A DNA stretch of 64,000 nt from Halothiobacillus sp. (GTDB lineage Bacteria; Pseudomonadota; Gammaproteobacteria; Halothiobacillales; Halothiobacillaceae): contig JAGDVP010000001.1 in NCBI GenBank assembly GCA_023255735.1, positions 1 through 64,000 on the forward strand, in the 5' to 3' direction. Below the pieces are notes generated by a model, which was not told the DNA's origin, did no database searches, and saw only the letters and a list, made by a program, of their open reading frames with translations. Positions 47,958-60,675 of this stretch are shown here, in pieces. How positions within the stretch are numbered: the first letter of the stretch is position 1; each line of letters begins with the position of its first letter. Position numbers and translations under genes: made by a program.

Positions 47958-49946
47958 ATGTCTACGCGTAGAGAGCTGGCCAATGCGATTCGTGCCTTAA
48001 GCATGGACGCCGTCCAAAAAGCAAACTCAGGCCACCCGGGTGCGCCTATGGGAATGGCCGACATCGCCGAAGTGCTGTGGAACGGCTATCTGAAACATAA
48101 CCCCAAAAACCCCCATTGGCCCAATCGCGATCGGTTCGTTTTGTCTAACGGCCATGGCTCTATGCTCATCTACTCGTTGTTGCATCTCACCGGTTATGAG
48201 TTACCAATGGAAGAGCTTAAAAACTTCCGTCAACTGCACTCTAAAACCCCTGGGCACCCAGAATATGGCTACACGCCCGGCGTTGAAACCACCACCGGCC
48301 CCTTAGGCCAAGGCATTACCAATGCCGTAGGGTTTGCGTTGGCAGAAAAAATGCTGGCGGGTCAATTTAATAAACCAGGCCATACCGTTGTCGATCACTA
48401 CACCTATTGCTTCTTGGGTGATGGTTGCATGATGGAAGGCATTTCGCATGAAGCCTGCTCATTGGCGGGCACCTTGGGTTTAGGCAAACTGATTGCCTTC
48501 TATGATGATAACGGTATCTCCATTGATGGCCATGTTGAAGGCTGGTTTACCGATGATACCCCCGCCCGTTTTGAAGCCTATGGCTGGCATGTGGTGCGCA
48601 ATGTGGATGGCCACGACAGCGATGCGCTCGACGCGGCGATTCGCGAAGCGCGCTCGGTGAATGATAAACCCACCCTCATTTGCGCCAAAACTGTGATTGG
48701 TTTTGGTGCGCCGAACTTATGCGGCACCCACGATTGCCATGGCGCAGCGCTGGGTGAAGCTGAGGTTAAAGCCACGCGCGATAACTTAGGTTGGCACCAC
48801 GAGCCATTTGTTATTCCCCCTGAAATTTATGCAGGTTGGGATGCCACCGAAGCAGGTATCAAAAACGAGTCGGCTTGGAATGACGCAATGAGCGCCTACG
48901 CCAAAGCGTACCCTGCCGAAGCGGCTGAGCTTAAACGTCGTTTGGCGGGAGATTTGCCGGCAGACTTCATTCCCAAAATGGATGCCTTCATTAACGAAGT
49001 TGCCGCAAAAGGCGAAACCATTGCCTCTCGTAAAGCCTCACAAAATAGCATTACGGCGTTAGCGGCTATTTTGCCCGAACTGGTCGGCGGCTCGGCTGAT
49101 TTGGCGCCCTCAAATCTCACTACATGGAAAGGTTGCCGCGCGGTTACCGCCACAGAATCCGATGCAAATTACATCCATTACGGTGTGCGCGAGTTTGGTA
49201 TGTCGGCCATCATGAATGGCATGGTGCTGCACGGTGGCTTTGTGCCGTTTGCCGCCACCTTCCTTATGTTCTCTGAATATGCGCGCAACGCCCTGCGTAT
49301 GTCGGCATTGATGAAAATCGGTAGTATTTTTGTGTACACCCATGATTCCATTGGTTTGGGCGAAGATGGTCCAACCCATCAGCCGGTTGAGCAAATTGCG
49401 ACCCTGCGCATGATCCCCCGCATGCAAACTTGGCGCCCCTGCGATGCAGTGGAATCGGCGGTTGCTTGGAAATCCGCCGTTCTGCGTCGTGATTCACCGA
49501 GCACCTTGATTTTCTCACGTCAAAATTTGGCGCACCAAGCACGCACGCCCGAGCAAATCGCCAACATTGCGCGCGGCGGTTACGTGCTGCGTGATTGTGC
49601 GGGCACGCCTGATCTTATCTTGATCGCCACCGGTTCTGAGGTAAGCCTTGCCATGGGCGCGGCGGATAAACTTATGGGCAAAAACGTGCGGGTTGTTTCA
49701 ATGCCCTGCACCGAGCTCTTCGATGCCCAAGATGCCGCCTATCGTGAAGCGGTTCTGCCGAATGCGGTTCGTGCTCGGGTTGCCGTTGAAGCTGGCGTTA
49801 CCGGTTTCTGGGGTAAATATGTGGGTCTGGATGGCAAAGTCGTGGGTATTGATACCTTTGGCGAATCTGCCCCAGCCGGTGATTTGTTTAAATTATTTGG
49901 TTTCACGGTGGATCATGTCGTTGCAACGGCTCAATCCATTCTGTGA
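47958..49946 (+). CDS. tkt: Transketolase
   Basis: [56 protein letters not shown]. Confidence 0.97.
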   Translation: MSTRRELANAIRALSMDAVQKANSGHPGAPMGMADIAEVLWNGYLKHNPKNPHWPNRDRFVLSNGHGSMLIYSLLHLTGYELPMEELKNFRQLHSKTPGHPEYGYTPGVETTTGPLGQGITNAVGFALAEKMLAGQFNKPGHTVVDHYTYCFLGDGCMMEGISHEACSLAGTLGLGKLIAFYDDNGISIDGHVEGWFTDDTPARFEAYGWHVVRNVDGHDSDALDAAIREARSVNDKPTLICAKTVIGFGAPNLCGTHDCHGAALGEAEVKATRDNLGWHHEPFVIPPEIYAGWDATEAGIKNESAWNDAMSAYAKAYPAEAAELKRRLAGDLPADFIPKMDAFINEVAAKGETIASRKASQNSITALAAILPELVGGSADLAPSNLTTWKGCRAVTATESDANYIHYGVREFGMSAIMNGMVLHGGFVPFAATFLMFSEYARNALRMSALMKIGSIFVYTHDSIGLGEDGPTHQPVEQIATLRMIPRMQTWRPCDAVESAVAWKSAVLRRDSPSTLIFSRQNLAHQARTPEQIANIARGGYVLRDCAGTPDLILIATGSEVSLAMGAADKLMGKNVRVVSMPCTELFDAQDAAYREAVLPNAVRARVAVEAGVTGFWGKYVGLDGKVVGIDTFGESAPAGDLFKLFGFTVDHVVATAQSIL

Positions 49947-50062
49947 TTTGCCAATAGTCAAAGCCTGATTTGAACGCGATTCATTCATACGCTTTGGCAA
50001 TTGCTTTGCGCCTTTAAATTGGGCGCGAGGCGACAATAAATTTCTAAAACCTTAAAAAATAA

Positions 50063-51070
<1,008 letters not shown>

Positions 51071-51231
51071 TGGTTGAAAAGTGCGCGCGCTAATGGCGCG
51101 CGATAAAAACCGCAATCTATCGACAGGGTTAAATTTCCTGTCGATATTCAAATTTTAAATTGTTTGCTTTACGAATCCGTAAATCAAACCATTTAACTTT
51201 GACACTTTAAATTTTGTAGGGAGCTTATTGC

Positions 51232-52431
51232 ATGCCTAGTTTTTTACGTATGACCGATCTTGATTTAGCGGGCAAGCGGGTATTTATTCGAGCCGATTTG
51301 AATGTGCCTGTAAAAGACGGCAAGGTCACTTCGGATGCGCGGATTACCGCCTCGATGGCGACCATCAAATTTTGCATGAATGCAGGCGCTAAAGTCATGG
51401 TGACCTCGCATCTGGGGCGCCCAGAAGAGGGCGTTTATTCCGAGGAAAACTCGCTGGCACCGGTTGCCACCGAGATGAGTGCGAAATTGGGCAAATCGGT
51501 TCGTTTGATTAAAAATTGGGTTGATGGCGGGTTTGATGTCGCCAATGGCGAGGTGGTGCTGCTGGAAAACGTGCGCTTTAATGTGGGTGAGAAGAAAAAC
51601 CTAGACGCCACCGCGCAAAAATATGCCGCCTTGTGCGATGTGTTTGTAATGGATGCCTTTGGCACGGCGCATCGGGCTGAAGGCTCAACCCACGGTATTG
51701 CCAAATTTGCCCCGGTCGCTTGCGCGGGTATTTTACTGGCCGGTGAACTCGAAGCGCTCGATAAAGCCCTAGCCAACCCCGCTCGCCCCATGGTGGCCAT
51801 TGTGGGTGGCTCGAAGGTTTCAACCAAACTCACCGTCTTAGAGGCACTCGCAGAAAAAGTGGATCAAATGGTGGTGGGCGGCGGCATTGCCAACACATTT
51901 ATTAAGGCCGTGGGGCATAACGTGGGTAAATCTCTGTGCGAGGAGGATTTAGTGCCCACCGCGCAAGCCTTGATGAAAAAAATGACCGCACGGGGTGCCA
52001 CTATTCCGGTCGCAGTGGATGTGGTGGTCGGTACCGAACTGCCGTTTTTACCGGGCAATGAGCATACCCCCGCCACGATTAAACCGGTTGATGATGTTGA
52101 CGACAACGAAATGATTTTCGATATTGGCCCCAAGTCAGCCCAAGAATTAGCCGACATCATCATGCGCGCGGGCACCGTGGTATGGAATGGTCCGGTGGGC
52201 GTTTTTGAATATGATCAATTCGGCGCTGGCACCAAAACCATCGCTCAAGCAATTGCTCAGACCAAAGCCTTTACGTTGGCCGGTGGGGGCGATACGATCG
52301 CAGCCATTCAAAAATATGATATCTACGATCAAGTCAGTTACATTTCTACCGCTGGCGGTGCTTTCCTTGAGTATCTTGAAGGGAAAACCTTGCCTGCAGT
52401 GGCCATTCTTGAACAACGCGCCGCATCTTAA
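51232..52431 (+). CDS. pgk: Phosphoglycerate kinase
   Basis: [40 protein letters not shown]. Confidence 0.97.
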   Translation: MPSFLRMTDLDLAGKRVFIRADLNVPVKDGKVTSDARITASMATIKFCMNAGAKVMVTSHLGRPEEGVYSEENSLAPVATEMSAKLGKSVRLIKNWVDGGFDVANGEVVLLENVRFNVGEKKNLDATAQKYAALCDVFVMDAFGTAHRAEGSTHGIAKFAPVACAGILLAGELEALDKALANPARPMVAIVGGSKVSTKLTVLEALAEKVDQMVVGGGIANTFIKAVGHNVGKSLCEEDLVPTAQALMKKMTARGATIPVAVDVVVGTELPFLPGNEHTPATIKPVDDVDDNEMIFDIGPKSAQELADIIMRAGTVVWNGPVGVFEYDQFGAGTKTIAQAIAQTKAFTLAGGGDTIAAIQKYDIYDQVSYISTAGGAFLEYLEGKTLPAVAILEQRAAS

Positions 52432-52440
52432 AGGAAATTT

Positions 52441-53916
52441 ATGCACGTTTTAAATCCTCCGGGTTATTTGACAACATCTCGCCGCACCAAAATTGTCGCA
52501 ACCTTGGGTCCTGCTAGTGATTCCCCGCAAATTATTTCAGATTTAGTGCGCGCGGGCGTTGATGTTGTTCGGCTTAACTTTTCCCACGGCAAAGCCGCCG
52601 ATCATCAACAACGTGCGGAAATGGTACGCAAGGCGGCTCAGGAGCAAGGCCGGTATGTCGCCATTTTAGGGGATTTGCAAGGGCCTAAAATTCGGATCGA
52701 CCGATTCAAAACCGGTAAAGTGGAGTTAGCCGAAGGCGCTGCCTTTGTGTTGGATGCCGAATTAGATCGAGATAGCGGCGATGAAACCAGGGTGGGGATT
52801 ACCTACAAAGCGTTGGTCACCGATTCCCGCAGTGGCGATGTGTTGCTGCTGGATGACGGGCGAATCGTGCTGCGCGTTGAGTCCGTTCAAAGCAGTAAAA
52901 TTCACACCACGGTGGTGGTGGGTGGTGAGCTTTCGAATAATAAAGGCATTAATCGTCAAGGCGGCGGTTTGTCTGCGCCTGCGATTACGGACAAAGATCG
53001 TGAAGACATAAAAACCGCCTCGTTAATCGGAGTGGATTATATCGCGGTATCGTTTCCCCGCTCAGGTGAAGACATACACGAAGCCCGGCGCTTGTTGCAA
53101 GCAGCGGGCTGCAGTGCGCACATCGTGGCTAAAATTGAACGCGCTGAAGCAATTGAATGTATTAAAGATATTATTCAAGCCTCTGATGCCATCATGATTG
53201 CCCGGGGTGATTTGGGTGTGGAAATTGGCGATGCCGAGCTTCCTGCTGTGCAAAAAGCCTTTATCCGTATGGCGCGCGATATGAATCGCCCGGTGATTAC
53301 CGCCACCCAAATGATGGAAACCATGATTACTAACCCGATTCCCACTCGGGCGGAAGTATTCGATGTGGCTAATGCAGTGCTCGATGGTACCGATGCGGTT
53401 ATGTTGTCGGGTGAAACGGCGGCAGGTAAGCATCCCGTGCGTGTGGTTGAAACCATGGCGCGTATTTGCCAGCGAGCCGAATATCAAATTGAAGCCAAGC
53501 GCACGCAACCCCCCTTAGATATTCCATTTGAGCGAATCGACCAGGCGATTGCGTATTCTGCGATTTATACCGCCAATCACTTAGATGTGACGGCGATTGT
53601 GGCTTTAACGGAATCGGGCGCCACACCGCTGTGGATGTCGCGCGTATCAACCGATATTCCCATCTATGCGTTTACCCGCAATGAGGTGGCCGCGCGGCGC
53701 GTGGCACTGTATCGCGGTGTTCAAGCGGTGCATTTCCCTTATGAATCGACCGATCATGCCGAAGTGAACCGCATGGTGATTGAAGCCTTAACGAAGATGG
53801 AGCGTCTGGATGATGGTGATATTGTCATCATTACGAAAGGCGATTTAATGGGTGAAATGGGCGGCACCAATGCCATGAAAATTGTGCGTGTTGGGCAAAT
53901 TATCAACCCCGACTAA
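52441..53916 (+). CDS. pyk: Pyruvate kinase
   Basis: RRTKIVATLGPASDSP, GVDVVRLNFSHG, IMIARGDLGVEIG, ITATQMMETMI. Confidence 0.97.
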   Translation: MHVLNPPGYLTTSRRTKIVATLGPASDSPQIISDLVRAGVDVVRLNFSHGKAADHQQRAEMVRKAAQEQGRYVAILGDLQGPKIRIDRFKTGKVELAEGAAFVLDAELDRDSGDETRVGITYKALVTDSRSGDVLLLDDGRIVLRVESVQSSKIHTTVVVGGELSNNKGINRQGGGLSAPAITDKDREDIKTASLIGVDYIAVSFPRSGEDIHEARRLLQAAGCSAHIVAKIERAEAIECIKDIIQASDAIMIARGDLGVEIGDAELPAVQKAFIRMARDMNRPVITATQMMETMITNPIPTRAEVFDVANAVLDGTDAVMLSGETAAGKHPVRVVETMARICQRAEYQIEAKRTQPPLDIPFERIDQAIAYSAIYTANHLDVTAIVALTESGATPLWMSRVSTDIPIYAFTRNEVAARRVALYRGVQAVHFPYESTDHAEVNRMVIEALTKMERLDDGDIVIITKGDLMGEMGGTNAMKIVRVGQIINPD

Positions 53917-53923
53917 GTTTATT

Positions 53924-53948
53924 CGCCGCGATAGCGCGGCGTTTTTTC
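53924..53948 (+). terminator. Rho-independent terminator of pyk
   Basis: CGCCGCGATAGCGCGGCGTTTTTT. Confidence 0.8.
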
Positions 53949-54021
53949 GTGGGTGTGGCTTGGGCTTTTTTGACTGATTTTTGGGCTTGATTTTTATTTT
54001 TAACCTCACTGGAGAGACAGA

Positions 54022-55086
54022 ATGGCGCTTATTTCCTTACGTCAATTATTAGATCATGCGGCAGAACATGCCTATGGCATGCCCGCGTTCAATGTCAACA
54101 ACATGGAACAAATTCACGCAATTATGCAAGCGGCGGATGCGGTCAACAGCCCGGTCATTTTGCAAGGTTCAGCCGGCGCTCGCTCTTATGCCGGCGAGCC
54201 TTTCCTGCGCCATCTCGTGCTGGCTGCGGTTGAAATGTACCCCCACATTCCGGTGGTGATGCACCAAGATCACGGCGCTGATCCGGGCGTATGCTTCCGT
54301 GCCATTCAATCGGGTTTTAGCTCGGTGATGATGGACGGCTCACTCATGCCCGATATGAAAACCCCCTCATCGTTTGAGTACAACGTGGAAGTGACCCGTA
54401 AAGTTGCCGAAATGTCGCATTTTGTTGGCGTATCGGTTGAAGGTGAATTGGGCTGCTTGGGTTCACTTGAAACCGGCAAAATGGGTGAAGAAGATGGTCA
54501 CGGTGCTGAAGGTGAGCTTGATCACTCGATGCTGTTGACGGATCCTGAAGAAGCGGCTGAATTTGTTAAACGCACCGATGTGGATGCTTTGGCTATTGCC
54601 ATCGGCACCTCACATGGCGCGTACAAGTTCACGCAAAAGCCCACGGGTAAAGTGCTGCGTATTGATCGGGTGAAAGAAATTCACGCGCGCATCCCCAATA
54701 CCCATTTGGTGATGCACGGTTCGTCCTCGGTGCCTGAAGATTGGTTAGAAATTATCAACAATTACGGCGGCGATATGGGTCAAACCTATGGCGTACCGGT
54801 GGAAGAGATTGTTGAAGGCATCAAATACGGCGTGCGTAAAGTGAATATCGATACCGATTTACGCATGGCATCAACCGGGGCGATTCGCAAACACCTGCAT
54901 GATAACCCCGCGAACTTTGACCCACGTAAATTCTTCAAAGAAGCAACGAAAGCCATGAAAGGCATTTGCCAAGCCCGTTTTGAAGCGTTTGGTGCCGCCG
55001 GTAAAGCGTCATTAATCAAGCCCATCAATCTGGACGATATGCATAAGCGTTATGCCTCGGGCAGCTTAAAGCAGCAAATTAAATAA
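54022..55086 (+). CDS. fba: Class II fructose-bisphosphate aldolase (Calvin-cycle subtype)
   Basis: [46 protein letters not shown]. Confidence 0.95.
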   Translation: MALISLRQLLDHAAEHAYGMPAFNVNNMEQIHAIMQAADAVNSPVILQGSAGARSYAGEPFLRHLVLAAVEMYPHIPVVMHQDHGADPGVCFRAIQSGFSSVMMDGSLMPDMKTPSSFEYNVEVTRKVAEMSHFVGVSVEGELGCLGSLETGKMGEEDGHGAEGELDHSMLLTDPEEAAEFVKRTDVDALAIAIGTSHGAYKFTQKPTGKVLRIDRVKEIHARIPNTHLVMHGSSSVPEDWLEIINNYGGDMGQTYGVPVEEIVEGIKYGVRKVNIDTDLRMASTGAIRKHLHDNPANFDPRKFFKEATKAMKGICQARFEAFGAAGKASLIKPINLDDMHKRYASGSLKQQIK

Positions 55087-55108
55087 CTTTTAGTTTAATT
55101 CACAAATA

Positions 55109-55134
55109 ACCCGCGTTTATCGCGGGTTTTTTTA
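55109..55134 (+). terminator. Rho-independent terminator of fba
   Basis: ACCCGCGTTTATCGCGGGTTTTTTT. Confidence 0.85.
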
Positions 55135-55199
55135 TGGGCATCGGCCAAATTGCTCGGGTTTGGCAAAACAGGCTGGGCGGTTAGCACGCCTGCAATCGG

Positions 55200-57098
55200 T
55201 TATAACGTCTGCGCTTTGAGCACGCTGCCGGGTTGTTTTTTTGCCTGCGACTTAATCAGGCTAATTTGTTCGGTGAGGGTTTGGCTGTGAATAGCGTAGT
55301 GTGCCGGGCGGGTTAATGCGGCGAGTGTAAGGCTGCAAAAAGGGTATTGTTTTGGCCGGCCTTCTCGATCGGTGGTTTCGATAAAGCCGCGCGCTTGATC
55401 CACTTCATCGTACAAGGTGGGGATTTTCTGATCGAACGCTTGGATCATGTGCGCGCATTGCCCGCGCCAATCGGGCGATTGAAATAAAATTACAAAATCA
55501 TCGCCGCCCACATGGCCTAAAAAATCGTGGGCTGGGTGAATATGATCGTTCAAAATTTGCGCTAAGAGCAGCAGCACGCGATCACCGCGTTGATAGCCGT
55601 AATAATCATTAATCGCCTTGAAATAATCGAGATCGGCATAAACCAAGGTAAAGGCGGTGCCGGTTTCAAGCCAGCTGCTGAGCGCTTCATTGATGGGTAC
55701 ATTGCCCGGCAAGCCACTTAACGGGTTTAAGTGTTGCGCTTGGCGCACTTGCTCGGTGGTGTATAAGCGCAATAAATCAATTAGTTGGCCTACGCCGGCG
55801 TAGGCTCGTTGCCGAGTGATGATAAATACATCATGAAAGTTTCGATGATCGCGCTCGCTTAATCGGCGGCTTAATAGCGTGAGCGATTCGGATTCATCCA
55901 CAATGACCGGATGCTGATCCATCAGGCGGCTAATCGAGCGGCGCTCATTTAAGGGGCGGCCGTAAGGGCTGGCATATAGGTTCATTAAATCGTGCCGCCA
56001 GGCAATACCCACGGGCAGGCTGCCATCTAAAACCGGTAGGGCGCGTAATTGGGCATCGGCGAGAAACAATGCCATGACCGCATCGAGGCGCTCGGTTATT
56101 TGCACGCAGGGCGCTGGCTGAATCAGGGTTTGAATCAAGCGTTGCTGGGTTCGGGCGCCGTTTATATTCGAGCTAAGCTGCGCCAATAGCTCATCGGATA
56201 GCGTCCGAATTGGGTTCGCGCTTGGTTGGCCGAACAGATACCCTTGCAGAAAATCAACACCGAGTTCAACCAGCACCCGTGCCTCTGAGCTAAGCTCAAT
56301 ACCTTCAGCCACCACCAGCGCCCCAGATTCTTTGGCGAGCTGAACCACTGAGCGAACAAATCGATATTTTTTTGGGTTTTGGTCAATGCCGCTTAACATC
56401 GCGCGATCAATTTTGACAATATCGGGCTGGCGATCTAGCCAATGCAGCAAGCCGTTGTAACCGGCGGCGAAATCATCCAGAGCCAAGGTAACCCCGCGTA
56501 GGCGCAATTGATCTAAATTGCGTTGCAAAATCTGCGGCTGCTCAGTGGTGTGCTCCTCGGTTAATTCAATCACAAGCCGTTGATAGGGCAGGGCATGGTT
56601 GCGCAAGGCATCCAGCAAATTTTCTACTGAAAACTTAGGGTGGCCCAAGGCTTCGGGGGATAAATTGACAAATAGCCGGCCATTGAGTTTAAGCGCGGTA
56701 AATTGGGTAATGGCTTGAATCGCTAAATGAAATTCCAGCTGTAATCGACGATTGGCGGCCGTGGCGATCGTAAGTAAATCACCAATATGGGCAAAACCTG
56801 TGGCTTTCGGTGGGCGAGCTAAGGCCTCGTAGCCATAAATTTCGAGGTTCATTACATCAATTAACGGCTGAAATGCCATGGCAATAGATTGGCTGGCAAT
56901 TAACTGTTCAATTCGTTGGGTTGCGCCTAAGGCGCTGATTTGTGCCTCTAAAAAAGAGATCGCGGTGGGCGGGTTCAGTATAAATGCGGGCGGGTGGTTT
57001 TGCGTGGGTGCAGGATTGGTTGTTAAAAAATCATTAATAAAATCATAAGACTGTGTGGGTTTTTGCATAAGGTTACGATCTCCAAAGCGGGGCGGCAC
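55200..57098 (-). CDS. Cyclic-di-GMP signalling protein, EAL-CBS-GGDEF architecture
   Basis: N-terminal GYEALARP, NLSPEAL, ELTEEH, DDFAAGYNGL, KIDRAML, VAEGIE (EAL residues); central CBS-like region; C-terminal YADLDYFKAINDYYGYQRGD...HVGGDDFVILF. Confidence 0.85.
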   Translation of the reverse strand: MPPRFGDRNLMQKPTQSYDFINDFLTTNPAPTQNHPPAFILNPPTAISFLEAQISALGATQRIEQLIASQSIAMAFQPLIDVMNLEIYGYEALARPPKATGFAHIGDLLTIATAANRRLQLEFHLAIQAITQFTALKLNGRLFVNLSPEALGHPKFSVENLLDALRNHALPYQRLVIELTEEHTTEQPQILQRNLDQLRLRGVTLALDDFAAGYNGLLHWLDRQPDIVKIDRAMLSGIDQNPKKYRFVRSVVQLAKESGALVVAEGIELSSEARVLVELGVDFLQGYLFGQPSANPIRTLSDELLAQLSSNINGARTQQRLIQTLIQPAPCVQITERLDAVMALFLADAQLRALPVLDGSLPVGIAWRHDLMNLYASPYGRPLNERRSISRLMDQHPVIVDESESLTLLSRRLSERDHRNFHDVFIITRQRAYAGVGQLIDLLRLYTTEQVRQAQHLNPLSGLPGNVPINEALSSWLETGTAFTLVYADLDYFKAINDYYGYQRGDRVLLLLAQILNDHIHPAHDFLGHVGGDDFVILFQSPDWRGQCAHMIQAFDQKIPTLYDEVDQARGFIETTDREGRPKQYPFCSLTLAALTRPAHYAIHSQTLTEQISLIKSQAKKQPGSVLKAQTL

Positions 57099-57313
57099 CC
57101 AAGCTAAGCTCAGGCATACGGTGGCAGATCACATCCCCAGGCTCATAATGAGAAGGGCTGCGAGCATGTCAGGTGCGCGTGACAATTCAGTGAATGGGGC
57201 GGCGGCTTGCGGCTTTGTGGGCTTATGTGTGTAAATTTGGCTTATAAAATTGTTTATCCCCAAAGCAATGGCGATAATGGCAAACTTAGAAAAATCGGTA
57301 ACGGACATCTCTC

Positions 57314-58828
57314 ATGCAAGACGATACCTTGGTTGCAGCCGTTGATCTCGGCTCGAATAGTTTTCATATGTTGATTGCCCGAGTGCATGGCGGCCAAATT
57401 CAAATCATCGACCGCATGAAAGAAATGGTGCGGCTCGCCGGGGGGTTACAGCCGGATGGCAAATTGGCCGAAGATGCCATGGAACGCGGCATCGCCTGCC
57501 TTACCCGCTTTGGCCAGCGCTTGGCGGGTATGCCACGGGGTAGTGTGCGCATTGTGGGCACCAATACGCTGCGTGCCGCTAAAAATGGCACGCAATTTAT
57601 TAAACGCGGCGAGAAGGCCATCGGACATCCGATTGAAATTATCGCAGGGCGTGAGGAAGCCCGTTTGGTGTTTTTGGGCGTGGCGCAGAGTGAGGCGCCC
57701 ATTGAAGGCCCCCGTTTGGTGGTCGATATTGGCGGCGGCTCAACTGAGTTGATTTTGGGTCAGCACTTAAGCCCGTTCAAAATGGAAAGTGTACCGATCG
57801 GCTGCGTGGCCTTGATGCGGGATTTTTTTGCCGACGGGATATTTAATGCCGAGCGGTTAGAGCACGCCAAAGTCCGCGCCGAATTAGAGCTTAGCCCCTA
57901 CAAGGCCGCGTACCTGAAATCAGGCTGGGTGCAGGCGCAGGGTAGTTCCGGCACAGCGCGCTCATTGGCCAATGTCGCCAAAGCCAATGGTTGGGGTGAT
58001 GGCACGATTACGGCCGCAGGTTTGCAGCGTATTTTAGCGGCGGTTTTAGCGGCAGGCTCGGTTGAAAAGCTTAAATTGCAGGGGTTATCGGATGACCGTA
58101 AACCCGTGTTTGTGGGCGGATTAATTGCCATGCAGGCGGTGTTTGCCGCGCTTAAAATCGAACAAATGCTGGTGAGTGATGGCGCATTGCGTGAGGGCTT
58201 GGTGTTCGACTGGCTCGATCGCAGCGATCATGATGACATTCGCCAAGCCACGGTGCAGCGTTTGCAGCGCTTATTTACGGTAGATGGCCGTCATGCGGCG
58301 CGCATTGCCAAAACCTCCTCAGTTCTATTGGCACAAGTGGCACCCGATTGGGGGCTTTCTTGTCAACCCGATGCCATTGATGCGCCGCGTTATGCCGAGT
58401 GGCTTGATATTGCCGCCCGGTTGCATGAAATTGGTTTGGCGGTGAGCCATTCAGGCTTTCATCACCACGGGGCGTATATTATTAATTACGCGGACATGCC
58501 GGGCTTAACCCGCGCGGCGCAAACCATTATCGCCAGCCTGGTGCACACCCATCGGCGCAAATTTAAACCGCAGCGGTTTGAGCTCATTGATGAGCGTTTG
58601 CGTGGCCAAATTATCAAGCTCGCGGTTATTTTGCGTTTAGCCGTCTTGCTGCATCGTGATCGCTCACCCCAAGCCAAAACGCCCAAACTCAGTTTAAAGG
58701 CGCAAGAAAACACCCTACATTTGCGGTTCAGCAAAGGTTGGTTGGCTGCGCGGCCTTTGACGGTGGTGGATTTAGAACTTGAGCGTGATTTTTTATCGAT
58801 GGCGTCCATTGATTTACGCTTCTCATAA
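57314..58828 (+). CDS. ppx: Exopolyphosphatase / Ppx-GppA phosphatase
   Basis: VAAVDLGSNSFHMLIARV, VGTNTLRAAKNG, VVDIGGGSTELILG. Confidence 0.94.
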   Translation: MQDDTLVAAVDLGSNSFHMLIARVHGGQIQIIDRMKEMVRLAGGLQPDGKLAEDAMERGIACLTRFGQRLAGMPRGSVRIVGTNTLRAAKNGTQFIKRGEKAIGHPIEIIAGREEARLVFLGVAQSEAPIEGPRLVVDIGGGSTELILGQHLSPFKMESVPIGCVALMRDFFADGIFNAERLEHAKVRAELELSPYKAAYLKSGWVQAQGSSGTARSLANVAKANGWGDGTITAAGLQRILAAVLAAGSVEKLKLQGLSDDRKPVFVGGLIAMQAVFAALKIEQMLVSDGALREGLVFDWLDRSDHDDIRQATVQRLQRLFTVDGRHAARIAKTSSVLLAQVAPDWGLSCQPDAIDAPRYAEWLDIAARLHEIGLAVSHSGFHHHGAYIINYADMPGLTRAAQTIIASLVHTHRRKFKPQRFELIDERLRGQIIKLAVILRLAVLLHRDRSPQAKTPKLSLKAQENTLHLRFSKGWLAARPLTVVDLELERDFLSMASIDLRFS

Positions 58829-58839
58829 ACGCCACCCTG

Positions 58840-60675
58840 ATGCCGCTTGATAAAAAATCCTCGCCCCGCATTGTTCGGCGTGCGGTGCCGCCCATCCCCG
58901 CCGAGATGGCCTCATTTAACCCAAATCTTGCCGCGATTTTGGTCAACCGAGGTATCACCATGCCGCAGCAATTAGATGCGAGCCTTAACTTTTTGCTGCC
59001 AACCGCCCAGTTGCCGGGCATAGACGCCGCAGCCGCTCTTATCGCAGAAGCCCTGCAAGCCCAAGCCCACATTTTAATCGTGGGCGATTTTGATGCCGAT
59101 GGCGCCACCGCCACCGCCCTCTGTGTGCGCGGCTTGCAGGCGATGGGTGCGCAGCATGTGGCTTATACCCTGCCCGATCGGGCACGCCATGGTTACGGCT
59201 TATCACCCGCAGTGTTGCGTGATTGGCTGGCGCAAGCCGATGCGCCGCCTAGTTTAATCATAACGGTTGATAACGGCATTAGCGCCTTTGCCGGGGTTGC
59301 TGCAGCACGGGCTTTGGGCGCACGGGTTGTGATTACCGATCATCATTTACCCGGGGATGCGCTGCCGCCGGCCTGTGCGATTGTGAACCCCAATTTAGCC
59401 GATTCGCTATTTGCATCCAAAGCCTTGGCCGGCGTGGGCGTGGCGTTTTATGTGCTGGCGGCGGTGCGGGAAAAGCTCACTGCGCAGGGTTGGTTTACCC
59501 GCGAAAGGCCGCGGCCTAATCTTGCCCAATGGCTGGATTTAGTCGCGGTGGGTACCGTGGCCGATGTGGTGGCGCTCGATGACAACAACCGCCGCCTCGT
59601 AGCGCAAGGGCTTGAGCGCATTCGCGCGCTGCACAGCGTGCCGGGTATTTCTGCCCTGTTCGCCGTGGCAGGCAAAGACCCACGCCATGCTACCAGCCAA
59701 GATTTAGGTTTTGTGGTGGGGCCGCGCTTAAATGCGGCGGGCAGGCTTATAGACATGCGCATTGGGGTGGCGTGTTTGCTGGCTGATGACCCCGCCGAGG
59801 CGCGGCGTTTAGCGCTTATGTTGAATGAAATTAACCAAGATCGGCGCGCAATCGAACAAGACATGCTGTATCGGCTGCAAAAAAGTGGCCAATCAGAGGC
59901 TATCAATGAGCTGAATATCCCGCGTCCCACGCATCCGGCTGATTGGGTGCTGTTTGATGTAACCTTTCATCAAGGGGTGATCGGCATTGTCGCGGGGCGC
60001 TTAAAGGAGCGTTGGCAACGGCCGGTATTTGTGTTCGCCCCTGAAGATGTAATGGCGGACACGCAGCCAACTATGCCACCAGATGCAAGGCTTAAAGCCT
60101 CGGGGCGCTCGATTGCGGGGATTCATCTGCGCGATGTGCTAGTGTCCATGGCAACCCGCGCACCGGATTTGATGCTGGCTTTTGGCGGACACGCGATGGC
60201 CGCCGGGTTAAGCCTTGAGTACCGTAACCTACCCAAGTTTCGCGCGCTTTTTGCAGAAGAAATGGCGAAATACGCCTCGCAGCTGCCTGATGCCGCAGTA
60301 ATTTGGTCCGATGGTGAATTAAGTGCGCTTGAGCTCACGCCACAGTTCGCCCAAACCCTGCACGCCAGCACGCCTTGGGGAACCGATTGCCCCGAACCCC
60401 TGTTCGATAACGCGTTTGAAGTGATCGAACGCATCCCGCTCAAAGAGGGGCAACACTGGCGGCTAAGCCTGCGCCTACTCACTCGGCAGCCACAAAACAC
60501 CACCGCATCGTTTGCACAGGTACCGGCAGAACCGATTGCCGCCATTTGGTTCGGCATTGGCGATCAACTGCCGCCGGGTCGTTTCTGGCATTTAGCTTAT
60601 CGCCTCGGCATGAATTACTTTCGTGGGCAAGAAACGCTGCAATTGATGGTGGTCAGCGGCGCGGCTTGCAAATAG
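58840..60675 (+). CDS. recJ: Single-stranded-DNA-specific exonuclease RecJ
   Basis: ILIVGDFDADGATATALCVRGL, VVITDHHLPG, GPRLNAAGRL, AFGGHAMAAGLSL. Confidence 0.95.
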   Translation: MPLDKKSSPRIVRRAVPPIPAEMASFNPNLAAILVNRGITMPQQLDASLNFLLPTAQLPGIDAAAALIAEALQAQAHILIVGDFDADGATATALCVRGLQAMGAQHVAYTLPDRARHGYGLSPAVLRDWLAQADAPPSLIITVDNGISAFAGVAAARALGARVVITDHHLPGDALPPACAIVNPNLADSLFASKALAGVGVAFYVLAAVREKLTAQGWFTRERPRPNLAQWLDLVAVGTVADVVALDDNNRRLVAQGLERIRALHSVPGISALFAVAGKDPRHATSQDLGFVVGPRLNAAGRLIDMRIGVACLLADDPAEARRLALMLNEINQDRRAIEQDMLYRLQKSGQSEAINELNIPRPTHPADWVLFDVTFHQGVIGIVAGRLKERWQRPVFVFAPEDVMADTQPTMPPDARLKASGRSIAGIHLRDVLVSMATRAPDLMLAFGGHAMAAGLSLEYRNLPKFRALFAEEMAKYASQLPDAAVIWSDGELSALELTPQFAQTLHASTPWGTDCPEPLFDNAFEVIERIPLKEGQHWRLSLRLLTRQPQNTTASFAQVPAEPIAAIWFGIGDQLPPGRFWHLAYRLGMNYFRGQETLQLMVVSGAACK

